From positions 1 through 64,000 of the forward strand of contig CAWIKW010000002.1 in assembly GCA_963836785.1 (NCBI GenBank): DNA of 64,000 nt, in the 5' to 3' direction. Of this stretch, positions 19,023-27,652 are shown in pieces. Source of the DNA: DASQPR01 sp963836785 (lineage in GTDB: Bacteria > Actinomycetota > Actinomycetes > Mycobacteriales > Micromonosporaceae). Each line of letters opens with the position of its first letter. Within the stretch, counting starts at the first letter, position 1. A model generated the notes under the pieces. It searched no databases. It had not been told where the DNA came from and saw nothing but the letters and a program-made list of their open reading frames with translations. The translations under genes were made by a program, and so were the position numbers.

Positions 19023-20060
19023 GTGACAGCTGGACAGAGACGAGCGCCGACGACTATCGCTGAAGTCGCCGAGCTGGCCGACGTCTCGATCGGCACGGCG
19101 TCCAAAGTGCTCAACGGACGCGGTCAGCTTCGAGCCGAGACCCGCGAGCGGGTTCTGGCCGCCGCGCACCGCCTGGGCTTCCAGCCCAACGCGCTAGCTC
19201 GGAGCCTGATTGCCGGACGTAGCTACACGGTCGGCCTGATCACCACGGACAGCTTCGGCCGATTCACCATTCCCATCATGTTGGGCGTCGAGGACGCCCT
19301 CGGCGCGGGCCAGATCTCGGTGTTTCTCTGCGACGGTCGCGATGATCCGATCCGCGAACAGCATTACATCCGAACTCTGCTCGGCCGCCGGGTCGACGGC
19401 ATCGTGGTCACCGGGCGGCGGGCCGACCCGCGCCCACCGATCGGCGCGGACCTGCCGGTCCCGATCGTCTACGCGATGACCCAGTCGACGAACCCGGACG
19501 ACTGCTCGGTGGCCCCCGACGACGAGCAGGGGGGAGGACTCGCGATCTCGCATCTGCTCGCGACCGGGCGCACACGTATCGGCCACATCACCGGGCCGCA
19601 GCGATTTCTCGCCGCTCGGCTGCGTGCCGACGGCGCCCGCCGGGCGCTCGCCGAGGTCGGCCTGTCGTTGGCCGACCCCGGCGCGCTGCACGGCGAGTGG
19701 AGCGAGGCATGGGGGCGTCAGGCCACGCATATCCTGCTTCATGCCTCGCCTGACGTCGACGCGATCTTCTGTGGCTCCGATCAGATCGCCCGCGGAATAG
19801 CCGACGCATTGCGCGAGAGCGGACGACGCATACCCGACGACATTGCCCTGGTCGGCTACGACAACTGGGAAGTCATCGCGACCGGCTGCCGGCCGCCGCT
19901 GACCACAGTGGACATGGACCTCACGCAGCTCGGCCGGTTTGCGGCCGAAAAACTGCTCGCCGCTATCGACGGGCTGCCCGCGCCTGGGTTGCACAATCTG
20001 CCCTGCCGGCTGGTGATAAGGGATTCGACCGGAGCGCCGGTGCTCTCCGTGGCGGGGTGA
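19023..20060 (+). CDS. LacI-family transcriptional regulator
   Basis: A 345-residue repressor. The N-terminal helix-turn-helix and hinge are plain: TTIAEVAELADVSIGTASKV, then RVLAAAHRLGFQPNALARSL. The periplasmic-binding-like ligand domain follows (YTVGLITTDSFGRF, DGIVVTGRR, IFCGSDQIARGIADALRESG, DDIALVGYDNW). The effector is probably a sugar released by the divergent glycosidase. The GTG start at 19023 has AAGGG six bases upstream. The longer frame from 18930 would run through the operator and is rejected. Glycosidases flank it on both sides, so it may control 15093-18803 and possibly the GH35 gene at 20270. Confidence 0.92.
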   Translation: MTAGQRRAPTTIAEVAELADVSIGTASKVLNGRGQLRAETRERVLAAAHRLGFQPNALARSLIAGRSYTVGLITTDSFGRFTIPIMLGVEDALGAGQISVFLCDGRDDPIREQHYIRTLLGRRVDGIVVTGRRADPRPPIGADLPVPIVYAMTQSTNPDDCSVAPDDEQGGGLAISHLLATGRTRIGHITGPQRFLAARLRADGARRALAEVGLSLADPGALHGEWSEAWGRQATHILLHASPDVDAIFCGSDQIARGIADALRESGRRIPDDIALVGYDNWEVIATGCRPPLTTVDMDLTQLGRFAAEKLLAAIDGLPAPGLHNLPCRLVIRDSTGAPVLSVAG

Positions 20061-20184
20061 GCTACCGAGCCGGGATGAAGATCCAGCGTGCGACCGCAAC
20101 CGTAGGCGACACCGGCGGGCTGCCGCCACATACGCCAAGCGCACAATATGGCACAGATACCAACGCGTCTCTCCAGTTAGGACC

Positions 20185-20213
20185 TTGACCTTAGTCGATT
20201 TGTGCCTCAGGAT
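20185..20213 (+). promoter_or_regulatory. Candidate promoter of GH35 B
   Basis: TTGACC (20185-20190), a 17-base spacer and CAGGAT (20208-20213) precede the GH35 start by about 55 bases. The -35 is good and the -10 imperfect. Confidence 0.4.
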
Positions 20214-20269
20214 CGCACTTAATCGAGCAGATTCCCTCACTCTGCGCCTCGAAGCGATCAAGGAGAGCC

Positions 20270-23200
20270 ATGGTCTCCGGACGTCAGCGTGCCCGGCGTG
20301 GCATCGCGGTTCTTGTCTCCTCCGCTGTGGCGGCGTTCGGCTTGGTAGCCGGCACGGCCGTGCCGAGTAGCGCACAATCCGCGCCACCCCCAACGCCGAC
20401 CACCCACACCATCACCTTCGACAAGTACTCGTTGATGATCGACGGTCAGCGCACCATGATCTGGTCCGGCGAATTCCACTACTGGCGCCTGCCAAGCCCG
20501 TCGCTCTGGCGCGATGTGCTTCAGAAGATGAAGGCCGAGGGTTACAACGCGGTTTCGATCTACTTCGACTGGGCGTACCACTCGCCCAAGCAGGGCGTGT
20601 ACGACTTCACCGGTGTCCGCGATGTTGACCAGTTGCTGGACATCGCGCAGCAGACCGGGCTGTACGTCATTGCTCGGCCAGGCCCATACATCAACGCGGA
20701 GACCAGCGGCGGCGGCTTCCCCGGCTGGCTGACAACGCAGGCCGGAAAGGCGCGCAGCGACGCCCCGGACTACGAGGCGGCGGCCGATGAATGGCTCACG
20801 AACATCGACGCGATCCTGGCCCGGCACCAGCTGACCAACGGCACCGGCACGGTCATCTCGTACCAGATCGAAAACGAGCTGGCGTCCACCGGAACGTCTC
20901 AGCGCAACTACATGCAGCACCTATACAACAAGGTGCGCGCGGACGGCATCACCGTGCCGATCTTCAGCAACGACAAGGGCCGCAACGGCATCTGGGTGCC
21001 GAGCAGCTCGACGGTTCCGGGGACGGTGCCGGGTCCGAGCGACATGTACGCGTTCGACGGCTATCCAGGCGGCACATGCCACACCGACGCCACGCCCGGC
21101 TCGCCGTCGGCCGCGCCGGACTGGGGCATCTGGGGCACGGGAGGCGCCACCGGCGGCTCGTCCGCGTCGCCGAACACTCCAGGGTTCGCCGCTGAATTCG
21201 GCGGCGGCTGGTTCGACTATTGGGGCAGTGCCGGCACGTACGCGTGCACAGCGACTCGGGAGGGTCCCGGATACGAGCGCGTGTTCTACGAGACCAACAT
21301 CGCCAACCGGCTGACCCTGCAGAACTTCTACATGACGTTTGGCGGCACCTCGTGGGGCTGGTTGCCGGCGCCGGTCGTCTATACCTCGTACGACTATGGC
21401 GCGGCCATCGACGAGGCGCGGCAGATCCGGCCGAAGGCCACCACCATGAAGGAGATCGGGCTGTTCCTGCAGAGCGTTACACCGATCACGAAGGTGGACG
21501 CCGGTCCCGCCGTGACACCGTCAAACACCAAGATCAAGGTGTACGACGATGTCAACCCGGACACCGGCACGCACTTCTATATCGCCATGCACAACCCGTC
21601 CAGCGCAACGACGAACGACGCCTTCACCTTCAACGTGGCGACGGCCGACGGGAACTACCAGGTACCCGCGTCCGGCACGCTGGCCATCAACGGTCAGGAC
21701 TCGAAGATGCTGGTGGCCGACTACGACATGGACGGCCAGCACCTCGTGTACTCGACGTCGGAGATCATGACGCACCTCGTGCAGGACGGTAAGGACGTCG
21801 CGCTGCTGCACGGGCGGGACGGCGAGGACGGCGAAACGGTACTGCGCTACGACAGCGAGCCGCACGTCAATGTGATCTCCGGCGACGTCCAATCGGTGTA
21901 CGACCCGGCAACAGGCGATCTGCGGCTGGACTACACGCACAAGGGCCTGGCCGAGGTCCAGATCAACGGCGGCAACCGTCCGCAGCTGACGCTGTTGCTG
22001 GCCGACGAGGACACGGCCGGCACGTTCTGGGCACCGAACACCTCGGCCGGCCCGGTGCTGGTACGCGGTCCGGAGCTCGTACGCACCGCCGTACTCAACG
22101 GGTCAACCCTGGCGCTGACGGGCGATACCGCGCAGGCCAGCGATCTGGAAGTGTGGGCGCCCGCACAGGTTCACCAGATCAAGTGGAACGGCGAGCCCGT
22201 CGACACGTCCACGACGGCCGCGGGCAGCGACTTGGCGGGTGCGCAGCTGGCCGGCCCCGCGGCGGTCACGCTGCCGGACCTGTCTGATGCCGCGTGGCGC
22301 ACTGCGATCGAGTCGCCGGAGGCCTCGCCATCCTTCGACGACTCCTCGTGGGCGGCGGCCGACAAGACAACGACGAACAGCACCACCAAGCCGCCTGCCG
22401 GGCAGCCGGTGCTTACCGCCGACGACTACGGCTTCCACCAGGGCGACGTCTGGTATCGGGGCCGGTACTCCAATGCGGCGGCGGCCAGTACGATCAGCGT
22501 CCGCTACGGCGGTGGCGGCGCCGGCATGGTGCAAATCTGGCTCGACGGCGTCTATCTCGGGCAAGACGTGCTCGCGTCCAACCTGTCGTCGCCACCAACG
22601 ACGGGTACGGCAACGTTCACCATCCCGGCGAGCCTGCGTACCAGCGGCGACCACGAGATCTCCGCGATGGTGCGCAACGACGGCCATAACGAGGACGGTG
22701 GCGTCAACGACGCACAGAAGGAAGGCCGCGGGCTCATATCGGTTTCCATGGCCGACTCGGCATCGGCGTCGGTCCCGGCCGCCATCACCTGGAAGGTTCA
22801 GGGCAACCTCGGTGGCGAGGACATCGTCGACACGGCTCGCGGCGTCACCAACGCGGGCGGCCTCTACGGCGAGCGGCACGGCTGGGATCTGCCCGGTTAC
22901 CCGGACCAGTCGTGGCTGCCGGCGGCGGTGCCCGCGGCCTCGGCCGCGCCCGGCACGCAGTGGTATCGGACGAGCTTCCAGCTGGACGTACCGTCCGTTG
23001 ACGACGCCTCGCTCGGCGTGACGATCGGCAACCCATCGACGCCGCACTCCAGCGCGAATTACCGCGCGCTGATCTACGTCAATGGCTGGAACATCGGCCA
23101 GTACATCGCCAACGTCGGGCCGCAGCACACGTTCGTCGTGCCCAACGGCATCTTGAATCCCGACGGCGCCAACGCGTTGGCCATCGCGGTGACCAGCAAC

Positions 23201-24103
23201 GGCGGCGCCGGCAATGGGCTGGAGAAGGTAGCACTGACCAACCTCGGCACGGTACGCGGCGGTGTGCCCGTCACTCTCGACGAGGCGCCGTCCTGGAGCC
23301 AGTCGGTGTACGGGTCGCCAGACGTGCCGGGCAAGGTGACCGTTGACGGGCTCACCAGCGACGCGGCCAACCCGGCTCGGCCCGGCGACGTCATCCACGT
23401 CACCGGGACGCTGACCAACCGGAGCACCGGTCCGGCCACGGATGTGGTCGGCACGCTGGACACACCGTCCGGCTGGACGGTCACCGGTGGCGACGCCCCG
23501 TCCAGCCTGGCCGCCGGCGACTCCGTGACCGCTCAATGGACAGTGACGATTCCGTCCGACACGCCGACCGGGTCGTATCAACTCGCTGCGGTGGCCTCGT
23601 ACACGGTGGATGGCGCTACCGGGCAGGCGGGCACCGTGCTGCCGCTGACCGTACGGTCCGCTGGCGACCAGTACGTCAGCGACCTGCCGTTCGTTTCGTC
23701 GACCAACGGGTTCGGCCCAGTCGAACGAGACATGAACGTCGGCGGCACAAGCTCGGGCGACGGCGGACCCATCACCCTTCGCGGCAAGGTCTACCCCAAG
23801 GGCCTGGGCACCAACTCGGTGAGCTCGGTGGTAATTGACGTCGGCGGCGCCTGCACCTCGTTCACGTCGGACGTCGGCGTTGACGACAGCGCCGCAGGCA
23901 AAGGCTCGGTGACGTTCACCGTACTAGCCGACGGCATGCAGGTCGCCAGCACCGGCACGCTGACCGGAACGTCCGCCGTGGCGCACCTGACCGCGAACAT
24001 CACCGGAGCGCACACGCTCACCCTGCAGGTCGGTGATGCCGGTGACGGCAACGGTCACGACAACGGCGACTGGGCCGGGGCTGAGGTGCACTGCTCCGGC
24101 TGA
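20270..24103 (+). CDS. Secreted multidomain GH35 beta-galactosidase B
   Basis: A 1277-residue paralogue of the enzyme at 2230-6366. A signal peptide (GIAVLVSSAVAAFGLVAGTA, cleavage near AQS) leads to the GH35 barrel. The acid/base Glu lies in YQIENEL (E203) and the nucleophile is probably E309 in FAAEFGGGWFDYWG. Next come the second beta-galactosidase domain (DSKMLVADYDMDGQHLVYST) and jelly-roll domains. A NEW3-type domain (about 1030-1120) and a C-terminal NPCBM module (VSDLPFVSSTNGFGPVERDM) finish the chain. It lacks the extra binding module found in enzyme A. AAGGAG lies four bases before the ATG. It lies downstream of the LacI gene on the same strand, 209 bases away, with its own candidate promoter. 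Confidence 0.94.
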   Translation: MVSGRQRARRGIAVLVSSAVAAFGLVAGTAVPSSAQSAPPPTPTTHTITFDKYSLMIDGQRTMIWSGEFHYWRLPSPSLWRDVLQKMKAEGYNAVSIYFDWAYHSPKQGVYDFTGVRDVDQLLDIAQQTGLYVIARPGPYINAETSGGGFPGWLTTQAGKARSDAPDYEAAADEWLTNIDAILARHQLTNGTGTVISYQIENELASTGTSQRNYMQHLYNKVRADGITVPIFSNDKGRNGIWVPSSSTVPGTVPGPSDMYAFDGYPGGTCHTDATPGSPSAAPDWGIWGTGGATGGSSASPNTPGFAAEFGGGWFDYWGSAGTYACTATREGPGYERVFYETNIANRLTLQNFYMTFGGTSWGWLPAPVVYTSYDYGAAIDEARQIRPKATTMKEIGLFLQSVTPITKVDAGPAVTPSNTKIKVYDDVNPDTGTHFYIAMHNPSSATTNDAFTFNVATADGNYQVPASGTLAINGQDSKMLVADYDMDGQHLVYSTSEIMTHLVQDGKDVALLHGRDGEDGETVLRYDSEPHVNVISGDVQSVYDPATGDLRLDYTHKGLAEVQINGGNRPQLTLLLADEDTAGTFWAPNTSAGPVLVRGPELVRTAVLNGSTLALTGDTAQASDLEVWAPAQVHQIKWNGEPVDTSTTAAGSDLAGAQLAGPAAVTLPDLSDAAWRTAIESPEASPSFDDSSWAAADKTTTNSTTKPPAGQPVLTADDYGFHQGDVWYRGRYSNAAAASTISVRYGGGGAGMVQIWLDGVYLGQDVLASNLSSPPTTGTATFTIPASLRTSGDHEISAMVRNDGHNEDGGVNDAQKEGRGLISVSMADSASASVPAAITWKVQGNLGGEDIVDTARGVTNAGGLYGERHGWDLPGYPDQSWLPAAVPAASAAPGTQWYRTSFQLDVPSVDDASLGVTIGNPSTPHSSANYRALIYVNGWNIGQYIANVGPQHTFVVPNGILNPDGANALAIAVTSNGGAGNGLEKVALTNLGTVRGGVPVTLDEAPSWSQSVYGSPDVPGKVTVDGLTSDAANPARPGDVIHVTGTLTNRSTGPATDVVGTLDTPSGWTVTGGDAPSSLAAGDSVTAQWTVTIPSDTPTGSYQLAAVASYTVDGATGQAGTVLPLTVRSAGDQYVSDLPFVSSTNGFGPVERDMNVGGTSSGDGGPITLRGKVYPKGLGTNSVSSVVIDVGGACTSFTSDVGVDDSAAGKGSVTFTVLADGMQVASTGTLTGTSAVAHLTANITGAHTLTLQVGDAGDGNGHDNGDWAGAEVHCSG

Positions 24104-24129
24104 GCTGAATCGGACGCGGGTGGCGAACG

Positions 24130-24633
24130 TCAGCCTGCTATTTCTGGCTCCTCGAAGCGAGCCAGCCACTTGGTGAGCAGTGCTTCCATCTGGGCCGCCT
24201 CCTGCGAGGTCAGCTGATCCAGGAGCCTGCGCTCGTTGCGCATGTGTTCGGTGAAGGCGGCGTCGATGACCTCGCGGCCCCGTTCGGTCAGCGTGACGAC
24301 GCGACCGCGACCGTCCTGTTCGCTGGCGCGGCGAGTGACGAAGCCCGCTTGTTCCAGCCGGTCGATGCGCTTGGTCATACCCCCGGTCGTCACCATGGTG
24401 AAGTCGGCCAGTTCGCCGGCCGCGCGTTCGTACGGCGCCCCGGCTCGGCGCAGGGTCGCCAATACGTCGAAGTCACCTTCGGCGAGACCGTGCCTGCGGT
24501 AGACGACGAGTAGTTCCTCGGTGAGAAATCCGGCCAGGCGGTGGAGGCGGCCGATCACGCCCTGGGGCGCGACGTCGACGTCGGGTCGCTCGCGACTCCA
24601 TTCGGCCTGGATGCGTGCCACGTGGTCGGTCAT
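24130..24633 (-). CDS. MarR-family transcriptional regulator
   Basis: A 167-residue winged-helix dimeric repressor. The recognition region is FDVLATLRRAGAPYERAAGE followed by TTGGMTKRIDRLEQAGFVTR and the wing DGRGRVVTLTERG. Such proteins usually sense small phenolic or drug-like ligands. It is divergent from a drug/metabolite transporter, with only 39 bases between the two start codons and two palindromes there, so it almost certainly represses that gene and itself. The start at 24633 follows TATTGT by six bases, suggesting a leaderless message. It is convergent with GH35 B, 26 bases apart. Confidence 0.92.
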   Translation of the reverse strand: MTDHVARIQAEWSRERPDVDVAPQGVIGRLHRLAGFLTEELLVVYRRHGLAEGDFDVLATLRRAGAPYERAAGELADFTMVTTGGMTKRIDRLEQAGFVTRRASEQDGRGRVVTLTERGREVIDAAFTEHMRNERRLLDQLTSQEAAQMEALLTKWLARFEEPEIAG

Positions 24634-24636
24634 CCC

Positions 24637-24681
24637 TTCACAATACCTTCCACGGAAGGTAATATAGCTTCCATGGAAGCT
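24637..24681. promoter_or_regulatory. MarR double operator and leaderless EamA promoter
   Basis: Two palindromes share the core CTTCC-NN-GGAAG: TACCTTCC-AC-GGAAGGTA at 24644-24661 and AGCTTCCATGGAAGCT at 24666-24681. For the rightward gene, TTCACA (24637-24642), a 17-base spacer and TAATAT (24660-24665) place the start of transcription at about the A of the EamA ATG (24673). The first operator therefore fills the spacer and the second covers the start site and the start codon. For the leftward marR gene, TATTGT (24645-24640) stands six bases before its ATG. Confidence 0.75.
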
Positions 24682-25701
24682 AGTTTGCGCTGGGCCGCTG
24701 TTACAGCTGTTGCGCCTGTGACATGGGGAGCGACCTATTTCGTGACACGCGAGTTCCTGCCCGTCTCCGTACCGCTCTGGGGTGGGGTGTTGAGGGCGCT
24801 GCCGGCCGGCCTGCTGCTGCTTGCCATGCGGCGGCGGCGACCGCACGGCTCCTGGTGGTGGAAATCGCTGGTGCTCGGCGCGCTCAACATGGGCGCTTTC
24901 TTCGCTCTGGTCTACGTGGCGGCGCAACTGCTGCCGACCAGCATCGCCTCGACTGTGATGGCGACGTCGTCCATGGTCATCATGCTTGTCGCCTGGCTGG
25001 TTCTGGCGGAGCGACCGCGGCTCTTGGCCGTACTCGGGGCCGGCGTCGGCATCGCAGGCGTCTGTGTGATGCTGCTGACCGGCGCTGGCGCCGTGAGTCC
25101 AGCCGGCGTTGTTGCCTCGGTGTCGGCGATGGCGATGTCGTCGGTGGGCTACGTGCTCGCCAAGAAATGGAGCGCCGACACCGACGTGCTGTCAATGACG
25201 TCGTGGCAGCTCATCGGCGGGGGACTAGTGCTGCTGCCGCTGGCGGTTGCGGCGGAGGGCGGGCCGCCGGCGCTCGACGCTCGAGCGGTGGTCGGGTTCG
25301 CGTTCGTGTCGATCGTGGCGACGGCGCTCGCGTTCGCCTGCTGGTTTAGCGGACTACGTCATCTGAATGCGGGAACCGTAGGTGTGGTCGGACTCCTGAA
25401 CCCAGTCACCGGTGTGCTGCTGGGTTCACTCGCCGCCGGAGACGCCTTGACCTCGCGGCAGTCGGTCGGCCTCGCGCTGGTCCTCGTCGGCGTGCTGATC
25501 GGTCAGCCGATAACGGCCCGGCTTGTCGATGGGCGTCTGGTCAACCGCGATCATCCCGCACGTTTGTCGGGCGCGGCACCGCCGGCGAGCGCTTTTCCGG
25601 CGTGCGCCGAGAAACCGCAGGTTCGCGCGGCTGGGAGTTCTATGGAGACAGGCGAACCGAGTCTGCTCGTGACGGCCGACCGGGTGAATCTTCGCCGTTG
25701 A
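24673..25701 (+). CDS. EamA-family (DMT) transporter
   Basis: A 342-residue inner-membrane protein with about ten hydrophobic helices in two EamA repeats (from AAVTAVAPVTWGATYFVTRE and from VVASVSAMAMSSVGYVLAKK). The second repeat ends GLLNPVTGVLLGSLAAGD with the usual LNPV motif. These transporters export amino acids, drugs or metabolites. After helix ten an extra 55-residue polar tail (from RLVDGRLVN) is unusual for the family and may be partly a read-on into former non-coding sequence. The ATG lies inside the second operator palindrome and has no ribosome site, consistent with leaderless translation. Controlled by the divergent MarR gene. Confidence 0.9.
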   Translation: MEASLRWAAVTAVAPVTWGATYFVTREFLPVSVPLWGGVLRALPAGLLLLAMRRRRPHGSWWWKSLVLGALNMGAFFALVYVAAQLLPTSIASTVMATSSMVIMLVAWLVLAERPRLLAVLGAGVGIAGVCVMLLTGAGAVSPAGVVASVSAMAMSSVGYVLAKKWSADTDVLSMTSWQLIGGGLVLLPLAVAAEGGPPALDARAVVGFAFVSIVATALAFACWFSGLRHLNAGTVGVVGLLNPVTGVLLGSLAAGDALTSRQSVGLALVLVGVLIGQPITARLVDGRLVNRDHPARLSGAAPPASAFPACAEKPQVRAAGSSMETGEPSLLVTADRVNLRR

Positions 25702-25829
25702 CGCCGATGCCCGCGAAATGGGCGGGGTCCTGCCGGGTGAGCGAAGGGCCAGACAGAAATGTCATCGCCACATCGTTGGTGATCGCTCCCGGCGAGCGCG
25801 ATTCGTCCCGCCGCTTCGGCTGAGGAACT

Positions 25830-26399
25830 TCACGCCGGGTCCACCGGGACGGCCGAGGTCAGGTCCACATCGAACTCGACGGCGACCTCGTCTCGCAACT
25901 TCAGCGCCCCGAAGAACGCCGTGTACGGCTTGATCCCGTATTCGGTCTGCACCACGGTGGCGTTGCCCCGGTAGTGCTCGGCCGAGGTGCGCACGATCTG
26001 CAGTCGCAGCGGCCGCTCGACGCCGTTGAGGGTCAGCGTGCCATCGATGGCACCGCCGTCCGGCGTCGGGACGACGCGGGTGGAGACGAACGTTGCCGTC
26101 GGCTGACCACCCGAGGCGAGGACGCGGAACATGTTCGCGTCGATCTCGCCGCGATCGCTCGCGGACAGCGGCAGCGCCCCACCTGTGCCTTCGCGCACGG
26201 CGAGCGAGCCTAGCTCGACCTCGACCCTCACCCGGGCCGCGGATGGATCGTTGCCACCCGGGTCAACCTCTGCCGACCAGTCCATCACGTCAATGATGAG
26301 GTCGTGGCCGACCTTCGCCGCGAGCCCTTGGCGGCGTGTATGGATGACCAGGTGGCCGCTGCTCGGTTCGAGCCGCAGCGGACCGGCTGGGGTCGTCAT
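25830..26399 (-). CDS. YceI-family lipid-binding protein
   Basis: A 189-residue YceI-like lipocalin-fold protein. Family marks are SGHLVIHTRRQGLAAKVGHD near the start, the DRGEIDANMFRVLAS segment, TATFVST, and DGTLTLNGVERPLRLQ in the second half. Members bind isoprenoid-type lipids; no signal peptide is visible, so this one is likely cytosolic. TAGCGT lies six bases before the ATG with no ribosome site, another leaderless-type start. It is convergent with the EamA gene. Confidence 0.88.
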   Translation of the reverse strand: MTTPAGPLRLEPSSGHLVIHTRRQGLAAKVGHDLIIDVMDWSAEVDPGGNDPSAARVRVEVELGSLAVREGTGGALPLSASDRGEIDANMFRVLASGGQPTATFVSTRVVPTPDGGAIDGTLTLNGVERPLRLQIVRTSAEHYRGNATVVQTEYGIKPYTAFFGALKLRDEVAVEFDVDLTSAVPVDPA

Positions 26400-26592
26400 G
26401 ACTCAACGCTAGCCGGAGTTTCCGGCCATTGTTGGTCAGCTGGCATGTTTCGCTGGCGCACGCGTGGTTCGTGGTCACGCGCCCGTCTATCGAGCACACA
26501 TGGAGCCCCTCGACACCCCTGTACGGCGACGGTTGAACGGCGCCCGTTTGCGCTGAACTGAAACCAACGGCCGCCGGTGAGCTGGCGGTCCC

Positions 26593-26668
26593 GCCGAGGT
26601 AGATCAGTTGGCAGAGCGGCCGTTCCAGACACCGCAGGCCGGCAGTTCGAGACCGTGCCCCGGGTACT
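26593..26668 (+). pseudogene. tRNA-like relic 1 (tRNA-Trp-like)
   Basis: Sequence order matches a tRNA: a partly paired acceptor (GCCGAGG with CCCCGGG, five of seven pairs), TA, a D-arm with GATC-AGTTGGCA-GAGC, an anticodon-like stem GCCGT/ACCGC with one mismatch, and a T-loop TTCGAGA. T-stem pairing is broken, position 33 is not T and there is no CCA, so it is not functional as drawn. The overall order resembles a tRNA-Trp with substitutions. It directly abuts a second tRNA-like unit. Confidence 0.4.
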
Positions 26669-26669
26669 G

Positions 26670-26744
26670 GTGGCTGTAGCTCAGCCAGGTGAGAGCGCCG
26701 GGTTGGGGCCCCGGTGGTCGCCGGTCCGATCCCGGTCGTTCGCT
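26670..26744 (+). pseudogene. tRNA-like relic 2 (tRNA-His-like, GGG in anticodon position)
   Basis: The D-stem GCTC/GAGC and the anticodon stem CCGGG/CCCGG pair perfectly, the anticodon loop is TTGGGGC (GGG at 34-36) and the T-stem GCCGG/CCGGT pairs with one wobble. The acceptor GTGGCTG against CGTTCGC is poor, the T-loop TCCGATC deviates from TTCRANY, and CCA is missing. The 5' part reads like an actinobacterial tRNA-His with a changed anticodon. Most likely a decaying tRNA copy. Confidence 0.45.
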
Positions 26745-26817
26745 CGTCGCTCTAAGACAACTCGATGTGCTCGGCGGTGTCCCACTCAAGGTTGCCTGCC
26801 GCGTTCCGCGCTTGCGC

Positions 26818-27477
26818 TTACGAAGTCCGGGAATGCGGACGCTGTCGTGGCTTGACGCGCCCGACGTCGAACGCGGCGACCATGGCGGCGAGCCACGCCG
26901 CGCCCAGCACGTACCCGGCTAGTACATCGCTCAGGTAGTGAACGCCGAGCGCGATGCGAGAAAATCCGATCGCGGCGATCATCAGCACAGCGCCGCACAC
27001 CGCGACGACGCGTGCCGCGCCGTGCACCATCGGCGAGAAGATCACCAACAGGATCCCATAGCCGACCACGGCGGCTTGGGCGTGACCGCTGGGAAAGCCG
27101 AATCCGTGAGCCACCGACACCGGTTGCGGAAGGATCGGCCGCGCTCGATCGACCAGGCTCTTGACCAGGTTGTTGATCAGAGAACTGCCGATCGCGGTGA
27201 CCGCATCGAACAGGGCGAGACGCGGCTGGCGACGCCAAAACAGCCAGACGGCGAGCGCGGCGAGGACGGGTGTCCAGACCCGGTACGAGCCGATGATCGA
27301 CAGCGTCCGCATCGCCGTGACAAAGGCCGAATGCGTGACGGCATAGCCGTGCAGGTCGGAGGCCGCATCGAGATCTGCGTCGTGCAACGGCACCCAGCCG
27401 GCCTGCACCAGCACCAAGAGAAGGGCAAACGGCACGGCGACCAGGATCAGCGCCGCAGCGGCGAACCACGTCCTCAC
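26818..27477 (-). CDS. PAP2-family membrane phosphatase
   Basis: A 219-residue integral membrane phosphatase of the phosphatidic acid phosphatase 2 type. The three catalytic motifs are complete: KSLVDRARP, then FPSGHAQAAV, then SRIALGVHYLSD. About six helices surround them. It probably dephosphorylates undecaprenyl-pyrophosphate or a phospholipid at the outer face of the membrane. The N-terminus is uncertain. I take the GTG at 27477, just before the first helix (RTWFAAAALILVAVPFALLL), but the frame stays open upstream to 27774 with Arg-rich, non-coding-like composition. No operon partner. Confidence 0.88.
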   Translation of the reverse strand: MRTWFAAAALILVAVPFALLLVLVQAGWVPLHDADLDAASDLHGYAVTHSAFVTAMRTLSIIGSYRVWTPVLAALAVWLFWRRQPRLALFDAVTAIGSSLINNLVKSLVDRARPILPQPVSVAHGFGFPSGHAQAAVVGYGILLVIFSPMVHGAARVVAVCGAVLMIAAIGFSRIALGVHYLSDVLAGYVLGAAWLAAMVAAFDVGRVKPRQRPHSRTS

Positions 27478-27652
27478 GCTGACGCGTGAGCCGCACCTGT
27501 TCTCGTCTTCGGCGCGATTGCGCCCCACCGGCAAAAGCCTACGTACGCCGACACGGTCGCGCGACACGATCGTCAAACGCAGTCGCGGCAGATTCGATTG
27601 CTGGTTGCAATACATCGGCGTCGCGGCCCGCGAGCGGTTGCCAGCGGGTCGA

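Noticed and set aside
22103..23581. A 492-codon minus-strand open frame inside GH35 B
   Set aside because: Arg/Val/Gly-rich shadow of a GC-rich gene; the plus strand has full GH35 domain structure.
26593..26744. Functional tRNA-Trp and tRNA-Pro(GGG) genes
   Set aside because: Broken T-stem or acceptor pairing, non-T33 in the first, atypical T-loop in the second and no CCA.
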